NCBI RefSeq assembly: GCF_003589595.1
Contig: NW_020654080.1
Coordinates: 10,396,206-10,460,205, forward strand
Direction of reading: 5' to 3'
Source of the DNA: Hyposmocoma kahamanoa
Lineage: Eukaryota; Arthropoda; Insecta; Lepidoptera; Cosmopterigidae
DNA: 64,000 nucleotides
Notes under the pieces: generated by a model
What the model was told of the DNA's origin: nothing
Database searches by the model: none
Seen by the model: only the letters and a program-made list of their open reading frames with translations
Part shown: positions 23,670 to 35,028 of the stretch, one piece after another
Numbering within the stretch: position 1 is the first letter of the stretch
Layout: the number at the start of each line of letters is the position of its first letter
Made by a program: the position numbers and the translations under genes

Positions 23670-23699
23670 GATTGACAGTGACAGAAATGGTGCAGTATA

Positions 23700-24265
23700 C
23701 TTAGTTTGTGCAGTATACTACCAAAGACGATATAATCAGTACTGCACTACTTACTATATACTTTACTTACCGAATATACTGAGTATCTTAAATAGGCTAA
23801 AGAGATGTTTAACTTAACAATAAGTATTTTTATCAATAAATAAATGTGATTTTGGCTACAGGTGAAAATTCTTGGTATTGTCGTAAAAATTACGTAACTT
23901 CAACAAGAATAAATCGGCGGGACAAAAAGTTTTCGTGTCTTAAGTAATGTATAACCAAAAGTATTATAAGAATACTATAAATTGGGTACAAAAATACACC
24001 AAATTATGCAATAGTGTTGGAAACAGTCACCACAATAACCTAAGAAATTTACAGATTATGAAAATTCAGAAAAAACTGAGTTTATTTGCCCCTTGACTTG
24101 ATGTGCAGTGTGCCTCGTGAAGAGGTATAACACACAAACAAGGAAACTGTGATATGAATGAAACAGAAACGAAACACATCTTTTACTAGGCTATGGATTA
24201 AAACTGTTGTTTTAGGAAGAGCTACCAAATCTTTTCTCACAACCTACATTTGTTTATAAAAATAA
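23700..24265. other. Sequence upstream of the DIPK1-like gene
   Basis: AT-rich, presumably 5' flank or leader. A short 'agtatac' inverted motif recurs at 23692-23715. No TATA box stands out. Confidence 0.35.
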
Positions 24266-24269
24266 TGCA

Positions 24270-25919
24270 ATGAAGCAGCTGGACTATATACATTTAAGGG
24301 CAAGTGTCCATTTGATCAAGATCTTAAAGCGCAAGTCAACATTGGTCCTGATTGGTGGCTTTTTTCTTATTGTCTTCTTCAGACGGAAATTGGTGTGTAC
24401 CAATGTAGAACCATTATTGCATATTAATTCTGTGGTAAGTTTATTTGACAATGACATTTGAATTTATTTAACTTAATTGATAGCATTATTTGTATATCGT
24501 CACCTTAGAGTTAATACCTCGCTTACATGTTTTCATAGAGGTAGTTCTTACTGATTTTTGTTGAAGAAGAACTTATAAACTTCTTGCCCAAATATATTAT
24601 TAAAGTAATATAATTTCTGAAGGTGGTATAATTTAACTTAGTGTAAGAGGCTAACTACAAACTTTGCGTTTACTACATAATACACCACATTTATATCTTC
24701 ATTGTGAAAAGTTACATAGAAAACACACATTAGATATTCATTCCAAGACAACGTGTGATACTGCGTACTTGAGTTGTAGTTAGTAATGGCTTCTTTAATG
24801 TCTCTTTATTATATTTATAATAGTTGACATTTGTTAGCTGTATTTTGTAATTTATTAAACTGTATGTTTCTCTACTTCCAGTGCACTAGCTTTTGGAATG
24901 GAGTAGCAGCAGGGAACTTATGCAATGAATTATGCCAGCCAGAGATTGTACCTTCACTTGCATGTCATAACTATTATGAAAAATCAACAGTGTTTTCAGT
25001 ACAATGGAATCATACTAACATAGTTTTTAAGTCGGCAAAGAAATCAAGTCAAACTGAAATCCAGAATTGGCCCTATACTGGTGGAAATTTCTATCAATCT
25101 GAAAATTATTACACAAATTTGATAAAGACTGCTGTCAAATTAAAATTTAACATTTCTATAACTAATGTTGAAGCTATAAAGCTGTTATATCTTTATTTTG
25201 GTTTCAAATGGCCGCATAAAAGTAGAGAGATAGAAAATGTCAGAACTTTAATAGAAGACAATGAATATTTAGCCCTTATTTTGTATCAGAGATTTGATGT
25301 GTTCCCAAAGTTAGTGGGAACATGTGGCACTTTGTATGCTGTACAGAAACTGAACACTGTTTCAGGATTTTGGCATCTAATGACATTGTATGATAGTCAT
25401 GTTGAATGGATTAAGAGAATTAAAATAGCAATTAAAATAATAGAATTTTTAGCACGTTTAGAAAGTGGTCTTCCAGAGGCTTTGTTGATTTGCAATGTTA
25501 AGATGAACCATTTTGGTATGACAGATGACTTTAAGAAAGTTATGTACCTAGATTTAGATTCAGTTCACCCTGTAAGTATAGCTGGTCAGATTACAGGTGA
25601 TGGATCAGAATGTAAAAGTCATAGTGATTGTGATTTTATGAATTGTCGGTCATTTTGTAATTTGATCACTCTGAAATGTCAACATGGTGTGGTTAATAAC
25701 AATTTACAGATTGTTTGTGAACGAATATTTTTAGGCTGGGTTATGTCAGGGAAGGTTATGGTGCCTGGATTACTAATGGGACCACATACTCCACATGTAC
25801 TTATAGAGTTACTTGAAGAGTGCGCTAATCCAGCTGGTGAAATTGGGACGCCAAGAGCGCCAGCAACAAAAGAAGTTGGAAAAAGGCTCCATGACTTATT
25901 AGTACACATTACTTATTAG
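24270..25919 (+). CDS. FAM69/DIPK1-type divergent protein kinase domain protein, two exons
   Basis: Exon 1 24270-24434 (55 codons, phase 0, TCTGTG|GTAAGT); intron 24435-24881 with a CTACTTCCAG acceptor; exon 2 24882-25919. Total 400 aa. The short cytosolic N-terminus is followed by one membrane segment (about residues 23-37, LVLIGGFFLIVFF), giving a type II protein facing the ER lumen. The lumenal part is cysteine-rich: CTSFWNGVAAGNLCNELC at the exon 2 start, GTCGTLYAVQKL, then DLDSVHP (DFG-like Asp) and the family signature DGSECKSHSDCDFMNCRSFC, ending with NLQIVCERIF. Vertebrate DIPK1A-C are ER-resident divergent kinases of unclear activity. Which paralogue this matches I cannot tell. The methionine within the preceding intron (24831) is not the start. 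Confidence 0.88.
24435..24881 (+). other. Intron of the DIPK1-like gene
   Basis: 447 bp, GTAAGT donor, polypyrimidine TTTCTCTACTTCCAG acceptor, phase 0. Splicing joins HINSV to CTSFWNG. Confidence 0.8.
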
Positions 25920-26575
25920 TTTAACGCCTTAGTTCCCAAAGTTGTCCATGTGGACTCCCAGGGGTCCACGGGAGACTCAACGGGGGTCTGCATTGGCGTT
26001 ACAAAAAATGGGGGTGCAAAATTCGTAAGCGGGGGTCCACGCAAAATTATCTGCTTTCGTTAGTGAAGAACTAAAATGTTGGCTTGACTTCACCTATCAA
26101 TGCAGGCAGATAATGTTTTAAGAAGCTCAGCGACTGTTACTTGTAAAAACTTGCATATTCCATATTCAGTACAACGTGTCTTTTTGTCTTTTTTTGATGT
26201 CCACTCACAGCACAATCAATAATTAAATTCTCATGTGTCGAAAACTATTAATTTGTGGTTGGAACTCAGCAATTTGCGTTGCAAATTTTCATAGTTAGAT
26301 CTAATCTTCACATTTTTTGTCGAGTTTTGAGAATATGGTAGAAATGAAGCTGCAGGGGGTCCACCGGAACCAGCTAAATTTTGAAAGCGGTCTATGAGAA
26401 AAAATGTCTGGAAACTTCTGGTTTAACTAGAAAAACACTTCAAATTATGACTTTAATGCACTGCCTGTGATATATTTTGCTGTGATCTCAAAAAGTTCTG
26501 GTACCTACTAATGTAAACAAAACTTTGCTGTTAAACTAGGTTTATGTAAAATAAAGTTCTCTAATTTATTTCTTG
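25920..26575 (+). other. 3' untranslated region of the DIPK1-like gene with repeat insertion and poly(A) signal
   Basis: AATAAA at 26550-26555 is a plausible end. From about 25928 to 26425 the sequence has 'tagttcccaaagttgtcc', 'cccaggggtccacggg' and 'gcgggggtccacg', features of ZBED/hAT-related repeats. The ends are only weakly inverted ('gttcccaaagt' versus 'gaaacttctggtt'). Confidence 0.4.
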
Positions 26576-26579
26576 TCTG

Positions 26580-27730
26580 CAGGAAAAGTGACTATTTCAA
26601 GCTGTCATTGTTCCTTGAATTTATACAAAATATTTTTATTTCCATACAAGACAGGTATTTACAATGCAATGTAATTTTGCATGTTTTGTATTAGTCCCTA
26701 CAAATTTTTGAAAAAATTCAAGAAGTGCTGACCAGTATGGGTTGTATTTTTAGAATTAAATCACAATGAAATAGTGGTTAGAAAAGTATTGGTAGTAAGA
26801 GCGACACTCTATGTGAGTAATGCCAAAAGTTTGCCAGAGGTCGACGAAGATTGGCAGTGAAGCCGTCGCGTCGCGCGGCAAGCACGGCGCATGCGCGACG
26901 ATGATGAGCGACCTTCCTGCGTCCTTTCCTCCAGCCAGTTGAATCGACGGTTCGTAACGCTTCACCATTCATGTAAACACAAGGAATCGGACTTCACTCT
27001 CGTTTGCTGTTTACCAATATCTCGGAACTTTCAAACAACAATACGTGTAGTGTTATGACGTGATCTCATTTCATGGGATTTTGATACACCGGCCTATTAC
27101 AAGGTTTGTATACTTTCTCACTGTTTACATAATATTAACTCACTTTTTGTTGCATATTTTTATTTCTTTGGTACTTTTCAGTGGACAATGTTTGTTAAAA
27201 CAGTTTCATCTGGAAACATCTTTCCGAATTAAAATTCGCAATACAACTAGAAGTGACTTTATACTCGTATTATAGTAGTTAAGTGACCTTGACCTCTCAC
27301 CTTATAGGTCAATGTCCCCACAAGCTCACTATCAATAGAGCAATTAATTACTAGTGTTCGAAGACCTATTTTTCAATTGAGTCACTTATGCAGGGTTAGA
27401 ACGTGGTTAGAACAGTGACAATTTATGCAGTCTGTTATGTCTGCATGCAATGCTTAGACTATAATTCTACGAATACGCAAGGTTCATTGGTGATGATACT
27501 TTAAAATATTCTACATTTTTAATTATTTCCGATGATAATTGAAATCGAGAAAGTAAACACCATTTTCCTTTGTAACTTGATGTTATGATTACGCAATTCT
27601 ATCTTTTATACAATGTTATCTTTAATTTTTTTGACAAAAATAGGTCTACTACAAAAACAAATTGTGAGATACACTAAACGTTAACCTTTTACATCTGCGC
27701 CATAGGTCATACTAACCTAAACCTGTTGGA
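26580..27730. other. Unassigned sequence with a CpG-rich block
   Basis: 26840-26960 is CpG-rich ('gccgtcgcgtcgcgcggcaa', 'ggcgcatgcgcgacgatg'), unlike its surroundings. It could be a promoter or non-coding exon of an unseen gene, or a repeat. No conserved coding exon was recognised. Confidence 0.3.
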
Positions 27731-27734
27731 TTTA

Positions 27735-27946
27735 ATAATAATAACGCTCACACTCAACATAGCCCCGCACTAGGGAAACCCTGTGTCGCGGGTGCCATGG
27801 ACACACACATAGACAACCACAAATTACACCCAAACTCACGAGAGAAATAAATGTAGGCCATACAAACATTTCTCCCGGCCCGGGAATCGAACCTGGGACC
27901 TCTGCGTGGCAGTCCGGCATGGTAACCGTTCGGCCACAGAAGCAGT
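27735..27946 (-). repeat. tRNA-Gly-derived SINE (family A), full-length copy
   Basis: Complete on the minus strand: head with 'tgccggactgccacgc', box B 'ggttcgattcccgg', body and tail ending in 'gttattattatt'. Confidence 0.85.
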
Positions 27947-27949
27947 TAA

Positions 27950-28470
27950 GATTTATGAATGTAATATTGTTTTGAAGATTATGTTGTTCATCGAGGATCT
28001 ATCATCTTGTCAGGATGTAATAAGTACTTGTCATTCGTGGAGGAAGTGGTCGCCCCAGCCCCAGCTATAAATTACAATCAAAGGACGGTTAAAGGGCTTC
28101 GAAATTGGGATCACAACGATGATGCAATACATTCTTTGAGTTATCAGACTAGATTTTTTTTATTTATTAAGCATTGACTTTAGAGCCGTCAGACCTGATA
28201 ACAAATAATTAAGAAACTTAAAACGTAATATTACTTTAAAGTAAAAATTTGTTCGTATAAAAACTGTAATTATTATTTATTTATTGTGCATTGGTTATAT
28301 AGCCATCACATTAAACAGGCAAAAAATAATTAAGAACCCCAAAACGTAATAAAACTTAAAACAAAAAAATAATTTGTGTAAAAACTAACCACAAAAACCC
28401 CTTTCGGACTGAGTTGGTTCCACTAGTAGGTCCAGTAGGATTTTGAGCGAGTGACAAAAGTAAAAAAAGT
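27950..28470. other. Unassigned sequence with a duplicated 60-bp motif
   Basis: 'tttatttattaagcattgac' to 'aaacgtaatattac' (28158-28235) is loosely repeated at 28272-28355 ('tttatttattgtgcattgg' to 'aaaacgtaataaa'). Origin unknown; possibly one SINE-like repeat in two copies. Confidence 0.4.
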
Positions 28471-28479
28471 TCTGAAACG

Positions 28480-28654
28480 CTTATTAAACACTACCTGATT
28501 TCGATGGCCCTGCAATTAAAGGTGGGCGTGCACCCTTGATAGAACGTCGCTCTTATTATCTTATAAGTAAGTCGTCCAAATTAGGGACTTAACTCCCTAT
28601 CTATTATTACACCTCGCTAAGTTAAAAGTCTTTGAAATGGGATAGTGTAATAAG
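28480..28654. mobile_element. MITE family E, copy 1
   Basis: Imperfect terminal inverted repeats: 'cttattaaacactacctgat' at the left, 'gaaatgggatagtgtaataag' at the right. Related to the nested structure at 32869-33199. Target duplication not resolved. Confidence 0.55.
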
Positions 28655-28659
28655 TATAA

Positions 28660-29440
28660 CTTCACTGATATTTTTCTCTCTCAGACTGCTCGACGAAAGC
28701 TGCTTTTTTCATTTGTTTTGAGTTATGATTAAGTGTTAGGTACTTTAACTTTAACCTTCATAGTTAGTCTAGCCTTGCACTACGTCATACCTATTGAATC
28801 ATATGTACAGCGAAAAGACATTTTTTATTGTTTCATTATCAAGTTTGTGCCCGTTCTCATGTTTCCAATGAACTCAATACCTTAGGAAACAATGTTTGTT
28901 ATCGTGAAATCTATTTCTTTTGATGGCTTCTCCCGGAGTATAACTAATACAGGCGTTTGCAGTATATAGATTTTGTTTTGCTATTTGTTTGGTGTCTCTT
29001 TTACTCTCGAGGAAACTAATTTGTCAAATTTCACACTTTTTATCTACAGCATCCATTTTTTCTTTTCATTTTAGATTTATTCTGTAATATTCATTCTGAT
29101 CGAAGATAATGAAATCGTCGCGGTCATCGTTCCACCTATTCATAACGGAAAACGGTAAACTATATTTAACTCGATCCGAGATGTGTTGTTTAAGTGGAAA
29201 TAAGTCTGGAAGATGTCTACAGTGTGCGTTTTATTTCCAGGAAGGTTATTCAACTCAAAATTACTGTGCAATTTTTAAATGATTTTTTTATTCGTGTGCT
29301 AGTACCTACTACCGATTTGGTAACGGGCTTACTTTGATTTGGGGTTTAATATACATATAGCATTCGTTTTATAATGATTTATTATAATATTGGCTATTTA
29401 TTTGCGACATTAAAGCAGACGGATTTGCACTCTTTTTAAT
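28660..29440. other. Unassigned sequence
   Basis: AT-rich, no gene or repeat recognised. Confidence 0.4.
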
Positions 29441-29442
29441 GG

Positions 29443-29610
29443 ACATAAAAAAAGGAGTTTATTCGTTCGGCTGTATGTATGTTTTCAGATATCTCCGTCA
29501 ATTGTGGACCGATTTTCAAAATTCTTTTTTGTTCGAAAGGGTGCTCTCTAGTGGTGGTCCCATTGTCACCAAGCCAGAATCTAATTAGGGGATCCTGAAA
29601 ATCGAAGGAA
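29443..29610 (+). repeat. Interspersed repeat family D, copy 2
   Basis: Shares 'gttcggctgtatgtatgttt', 'tccgtcaattgtggaccgat' and 'ggtggtcccat' with the copies at 4608 and 55735. Confidence 0.55.
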
Positions 29611-30048
29611 ATCCTCAAATTTTATAGGCTTGTCCGTGTATTCACCAATTTCTTCAACAATTGTTGAAACGCACTAGACTAGGTTGGTGGGCTATGGTCC
29701 AAACTCCTTTCGCTCATGAAATGTACACTTATAAAAACAGGCCCCCAGTGACCGGCGACTCCAGTGAGTGCGCCGCCGATGACAGTGGACCGGTGGCCCC
29801 TGGAGCATGGGGCACATACAATCTCCAACTGTTAAACAACCACGGCTCGTCAAATAGACAACGAAAAACTCAAACATTCTTACGATTAATGTCGCACTGA
29901 AGAGCGATTAGTCGAACTATAGAACACCTTGCTTGATATTAACTGGGACGTAATGAACTGTCAGAAGTCAGAAGAGATAGTAGAGTGAAACGGCAAGATA
30001 TTTTATTATACAGGAAACAGCACCGGTTAGTGTGATGTGGGACTCTTA

Positions 30049-30223
30049 GGGTCGTATTCCAGAACTCTACTCAATGCTCAAGTCAGGATTTGAGCAGACT
30101 TGAGTATGATTTCAAGCACTGGAAATACGACCCTAATGGCAAGGACTTGAGCATGATTTCTAGTGCTTTGAAATATACTCAAGTCCTGACTTGAGCGTTG
30201 AGTAGAGTTCCAGAATACGACCC
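30049..30223. mobile_element. Harbinger-like foldback MITE, copy 2, inserted in the RTE element
   Basis: 175 bp, ends 'gggtcgtattccagaact' / 'agttccagaatacgaccc', flanked by TTA (30046-30048 and 30224-30226). It interrupts the RTE endonuclease frame. Reading straight through with one TTA removed gives CDVGLLVSKRWKHN, which fits the family, so the insertion and its 3-bp duplication are confirmed by the empty site. Confidence 0.88.
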
Positions 30224-30383
30224 TTAGTCTCCAAGAGGTGGAAACATAACATCAACAAGTAGGAAGATCCTCACAATTGTTCATGTATACGCACCAACTT
30301 CCTCATACACAGATGAAGAGATCGAAGACTTTTACGACCTTCTCAACAAAGCCTGTGATGAACACAGAGAAACCTGGACAGTA

Positions 30384-30587
30384 GTGTTAGGTGATTTTAA
30401 TGCTAAAGTTGGCACCAGATTAGATTCTGATGACAGTGACATTCTAGGTCCATACGGTTTGGGAATCAGGAATGAGCGTGGTACACGCTTTTTACAGTTT
30501 ATTCTCGGCCAAACAATGAGTGTTTTCAACAGCTATTTCCATAAAAAACCACATGCCGCTGGACCTGGTTTTCACCCGATAAAATAA
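30384..30587 (+). pseudogene. RTE endonuclease fragment
   Basis: Carries GDFNAKVG, with catalytic-site Asp and Asn of the AP-endonuclease fold, and GPYGLGIRNERGTRFLQF. Part of the RTE element at 29800-32760. The frame ends at a stop at 30585-30587 where the protein should continue. Confidence 0.8.
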
Positions 30588-31683
30588 CCAAAATCGATTT
30601 CTGTCCTTCAAATAAACAAATAGTTAACAACGTTGAGATAATCGCTTCAAATTTAATTCAGATCACCGGTCGCTGCGTGCTACCCTTAAATTCAATTTGA
30701 AAGTTATCGCCTAAATATTATCAAAGGCACAATGAAGCTGTTAGATAAATCAGCCTGCTGCAAAATAAAGACATTTTTCTCCTTGAATTCCAAAACAGCT
30801 TTTAATCACTGCCAGTTGACAGCTCAAATGATATTGAGACCCAGTATATATAATAATATTTTAAACAGTATTAAAAAACTAGTCAAACAATAAATGTCAT
30901 CTCAAGTACATAAGCAAGAAGAGCAACATTTCAAAAAACCTAATCGAAGAAAGACAATTACTAGGTATTCTCAAGAGTATAGTGGCAAGGATCGGGAAGT
31001 AAAAAGAAGCATCCGGAAAAATATTATGAGTCATAACATCACTTCTGTTCAAATTGCATTACATACTAATCGTAACTTACAAGTCTGCAATTAGAGGCAC
31101 AGAAATAGGAAAACACGTCATAAGTAATTTACGAGACAGTAATGGCGTAAAGCAAGTGATAGGTCGAGGATACTTAACATTTACTACGAATTTTATAAAA
31201 ATCTTTATTCTGAACCCTCCAACCCAGACCAGCAACAAGCCCCAACAGCATACATATGATCCGAAAACAGAGCTCATAACTATTTCGCAATACATCGAGC
31301 ACTACTCATCATGAAGTACAGCAAAAGTCCAGGCCATGATAACATCACAGATGCACTCAAGATTGGAGAGCCAGTTCTTTTTCCTTACATCACACAACTT
31401 TTCAATTCTATATTAAATACAGGCATTTTTCCAAACAACTTTTGTCATTCGAACATAAATAAATAATGCTGCAAATCAGGCAAAGGCAATTACCGACCTA
31501 TCTATCAGTCTTGTTTCTCATCTCTACAAAACTTTCATTAAACTAATAGAAAATAGAATATCTGGCACTCTAGACCTACGCGAACCTGCAGAACAGGCTG
31601 GATTTCATCGTGGGCTCTCCACCACAGACCGCTTACATGCAGTAAACCAGGTCTTAGAGAAGCATATAGAATACCAACTACCT

Positions 31684-32219
31684 TTGTATCTTGCATTCAT
31701 CGACTATTCTAAGGCGTTTGATGGTCTTATTCACAGTTCCATCTTTCAATCGCTGTATAACCAACAAATGGAACCTACTTATATATTCCTTCAAAACATC
31801 TATCGCAAAAGTACCGCTGCTGTCAAATTGCAAGTCTCCGGACCATTTTTTCCAATACAGAAAGGAGTAAAGCAGGGTGATCCACTGTCGCCTAAACTCT
31901 TCACCGCCACCTTAGACGAGGTCTTCAAGCCATAGCTAATAGTTGGAAGGAGAAGGGAATTGTGGTCGGAGATAAAAGACTAACCAATTTCCGTTTCGCC
32001 GACGACACCGTGTTATTCTCCTCTTCTGCAGCAGAGATTGGTGAAATGATCAACCAACTTAACAACGCAAGCCTCGGGGTCGGACTGAGGACGAATTTGT
32101 CGAAGGCCAAGGTTATGATTAACAGCACGCAACACAGTGTGAGTGTGGGAGGTTCGGGGGTTGAGTACGTCCAGGAGTACATTTATCTTGGCCAAATAGT
32201 CTCTCTCGAACAGGCATGA
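31684..32219 (+). pseudogene. RTE reverse transcriptase core, two frames
   Basis: 31684-31935 holds AFDGLIHSSIF and QGDPLSPKLF; 31962-32219 holds the FADDTVLF catalytic box and later thumb residues. A stop near 31933 and a frame change separate them. Part of the RTE element. Confidence 0.8.
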
Positions 32220-32868
32220 TAAGTAAAAGAGGTAGCAAGACGCACGGAAAATGCCTGGAGACATTTTTGGTCAATGAAAGACCTGATGAAGGGAAAATCA
32301 CCACTATCCCTCAAAAGAATCCCGTTCTGTCCTTACTTACGGTACTCAAACTTGGTATTTGACGAATTGTCAGAAGTTAGCATTAGGGGTGTGTCACCGA
32401 GGCATAGAGTGCAGTATCTAGGAAGAAAAATTGTTAGACCGCGTGCGAAATAGCATACTGCGCTCCGAAACACAAATAGTCGACGTTGGTCATAGAGCCG
32501 CGAGCTTAAAATGGAATTGGGCCGGACACATCTGCCGCATATGAAACGAGCTGTGAACAAAGACCACTTCGGAGTGGGTCCTATTAAACGCAAGACGAAG
32601 CCGTGGAAGACCTAGAACGAGATGACGTAACGAATTGGACGCGTATATTATGAGGTCTTCGTCTGTAGCAGCGTTAAATCGCAAAGAGTGAACAAAGTGA
32701 AGGGCATTTGCGCTGCAGTGGGACAGTAATGGCTGAAAAATGAAAATGAAAAAATCTATACCCTGTACCTGAACTAACGAATGAATAAATGAAACGGCAA
32801 CAAAAACACGTGTCTGCATCAAACTTCAAGTAGTTGTAAAGTACCCCGTACGAATTGTGCCTAAAATA

Positions 32869-33199
32869 CTTATTACACTACACGATTCCAAGGGCACTTT
32901 GTCAAGTCTGGGCGTAGCCCCTTATTAGGACCCCGCTATTAAAACGCTTATTTACACTACCAGATTGTGTAGTAAAGGATAGGGAGTCAAATTTGGGCGA
33001 CTTAAATATAAGTGAAGTGAAAGTGAGTGGCGGCCTGACTAGGGACCACGCCCACCCTTGTCTTAGGGCCCTTGAAATCGGATAGTGTAATAAGTGTTTA
33101 ACTTATAGGTCGACCTAATTAAGGACCCTACCTAACTAAATCTTATTACCCTTCCCTAAGAAAAACTTAGGGGCCCTTGAAATCCGGTAGTGTAATATG
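32869..33199. mobile_element. MITE family E, one copy nested in another
   Basis: Outer ends 'cttattacactacacgattc' (32869) and 'cttgaaatccggtagtgtaa' (to 33199). A second pair of the same ends lies inside at about 32943 ('cgcttatttacactaccag') and 33066-33094 ('ccttgaaatcggatagtgta'). So a related element appears to have inserted into an older relative. Confidence 0.55.
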
Positions 33200-33965
33200 C
33201 AATCGTCTAGCAATCTCGAGTTTATGCCCCTGTTCACGATGTCGTAGCAACTTGGTGTTGAGTCACATTAGCCCTTAGAATAATAACGCATAGAAACCTA
33301 GCCCGCACACGCTAAGTGAGGCAAATTGTAGGGCGCCCTATGGGCCTACACGAGCGAGCGGGCTGTCAGTGCTCAAGGTCAAGTAGCACCGCGAACAGCT
33401 CAAAAATTTTTGCTACAAATGACGAAATGTGCGGTAATTAGGTTTAAAAATAGATCAGAGAAATATAAAATAGACACTAACATCACATTCCACAAGGAAG
33501 TAACGCGTTTCAACTTGTATTTTTATGTAAATATTCACTAAAACAGAAAATTAATTTCGTTGCAACAAGATACGAAAATGTTGCAAAGTAACGGGTTTTT
33601 TCTCCCCATTTTGCTATTCTGTTTCAAAATTCAAAATTACGTATTTTTTTGAGAATAGGCAATATCGCGACGGTTGCAAAATTTCTACAAATGTAGGTAC
33701 ACCGCCGCAACAACATCGTAGGGAATTTACGTTAGCTATTTTTACGAAATATATTTAGTATTTGCCTTCATTAGTTTCACGTGAAAAATCATTATTCTTG
33801 TTCATCATACACTCATTTAAAAAAAATTGTCATGCCCAGACTCAAAAGTTCTTAACTAAAATTATTTCAGGAACCTAACACTGACTAAAAAGTCATTGTC
33901 AGTTCTCCAAAATCGTGTATAAATAACTTTCAGATTCAGGTTCTTTATTGTTATCGTGTAAATAA

Positions 33966-34186
33966 ATATAAATAAATAAATAACGCACACACTCAACATA
34001 GCCCCGCACTAGGCAAACCCTGTGTCGCGGGTGCCATGGACACACACATAGACAACCACAAATTACACCCAAACTCACGAGAGAAATAATTGTAGGCCAT
34101 ACAACTATTTCTCTCGGCCCGGGAATCGAACCTGGGACCTCTGCGTGGCAGTCTGGCATGGTAACCGTTCGGCCACGGAGGCAGTT
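33966..34186 (-). repeat. tRNA-Gly-derived SINE (family A), full-length copy
   Basis: Complete minus-strand copy with head, body, tail and a (TTTA)n-type 3' tail at 33960-33982. Confidence 0.85.
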
Positions 34187-34323
34187 AACGTGTACTTTTC
34201 ATGTAAACATACCCACAGATAATATCAGGCTATTTATATATTCAAATTCGATAGTCGCACTTAAACTCGCTTGTAGGTTTTTGTTCATATATGACTTAAA
34301 TAAAAATTAGGTAGTATTTAATA

Positions 34324-35028
34324 AGGTGCCTACATATTTGCTCGACATTGTCGATCGACAGTAACGATTGAGAATTATAAACGTTTTCGAGGAGTTTTAG
34401 AGTGCTTATTACGAATGTAGCATTAATTTCTAAATCCAAGATTGTTGACAACAATTTTCAAAAGTGTATTTTTGGTAAACCATAAGGAAATGGCATGTAC
34501 ATCTGAATACAAGATGGCGGACAAGACTTCTAATTCTTCTTCTTCTAATTCTTCGCCATCTTAGATTTAGAAATATGTGCTATATTCGGAATGAGCAGCC
34601 CCAAATACCTTGAAAACGACACTTAACTTGCCATTATTCGAAAAATCATGCCCGCCATCTTGGATTTAGAAATTAGTGCCATGTTCTTAATGAGCACCCC
34701 CAAATACCTCGAAAATGATACCCATATTGCATTTATTTCAAAAGTCGTGTCCGCCATCTTGGATTTAGGAATAAATGCCATATTCGTGATGAGCACCTCG
34801 AATACCTCGAAAACGATTCCCATAGTGCATTTATTTGAAAAGACGTGTCCGCCATCTTGGATTTAGAAATGAGAAAAGTGTCGGCCTTCGTGTATTCAGA
34901 TATAAATGCCATTTCCATAAGGATTACCAAAAGTAAATTTTTGAAAATTCCGTGTCACTTGTCACTTGACGTTGTCGATAGACAGTATAACGATCAACAA
35001 AATCGAGCGAATCTGTAGGCACCTCTAA
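34324..35028. mobile_element. Foldback-like element with internal tandem repeats
   Basis: Outer arms 'aggtgcctacatatttgctc' (34325) and the complement 'gagcgaatctgtaggcacct' (to about 35027); inner arms around 34478-34515 and 34885-34922 ('aaggaaatggcat' / 'atgccatttcc'). Between them lie four tandem units of 97-100 bp starting at 34556, 34655, 34755 and 34852, each with 'ccatcttggattta' and 'aatacctcgaaaa'. This resembles Foldback/Galileo-type elements. No coding capacity. Confidence 0.6.
34556..34875 (+). repeat. Tandem repeat, about 99-bp unit, three full copies plus a partial fourth
   Basis: Unit starts 'ccatcttggatttagaaat' and includes 'gagcacccccaaatacctc'. Units differ by point changes and 1-3 bp. 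Confidence 0.8.

Larger units (their letters stand above)
29800..32760 (+). mobile_element. RTE-clade LINE, decayed, interrupted by a MITE
   Basis: Plus strand. The AP-type endonuclease is visible as INWDV..., then (after a MITE at 30049-30223) VSKRWKHNI, RKILTIVHVYAPTSS, VVLGDFNAKVG and GPYGLGIRNERG. The reverse transcriptase appears from 31500 as EQAGFHRGLSTTD, FIDYSKAFDGLIHSSIF, VKQGDPLSPKLF and FRFADDTVLF (catalytic ADD), then EYIYLGQIVSLEQ. The tail (32500-32640) matches the conserved RTE C-terminus. Multiple stops and frameshifts make it inactive. 30590-31300 between endonuclease and RT is strongly degraded. The 5' limit is uncertain; a GC-richer leader may start near 29740. Confidence 0.85.

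Noticed and set aside
24831..24881. Upstream extension of the DIPK1-like exon 2 reading frame (MLAVFCNLLNC...)
   Set aside because: This stretch is the pyrimidine-rich end of an intron; the protein family needs the membrane segment encoded in the exon at 24270-24434 instead.
27735..27920. Minus-strand frames starting MPDCHAEVPGSIPGP at several places
   Set aside because: These are translations of the family A SINE head and body, repeated with every copy.
28010..28060. F-box-like exon (EDLSSCQDVISTCHSWRKW)
   Set aside because: The resemblance is brief, and no splice sites or continuing frame support it.
29661..29900. 79-aa frame as a separate gene
   Set aside because: It runs from unknown sequence into the degraded start of the RTE element without a recognisable domain.
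34556..34875. CRISPR-like array
   Set aside because: Units of about 99 bp are repeated throughout, with no repeat/spacer alternation, and the genome is eukaryotic.
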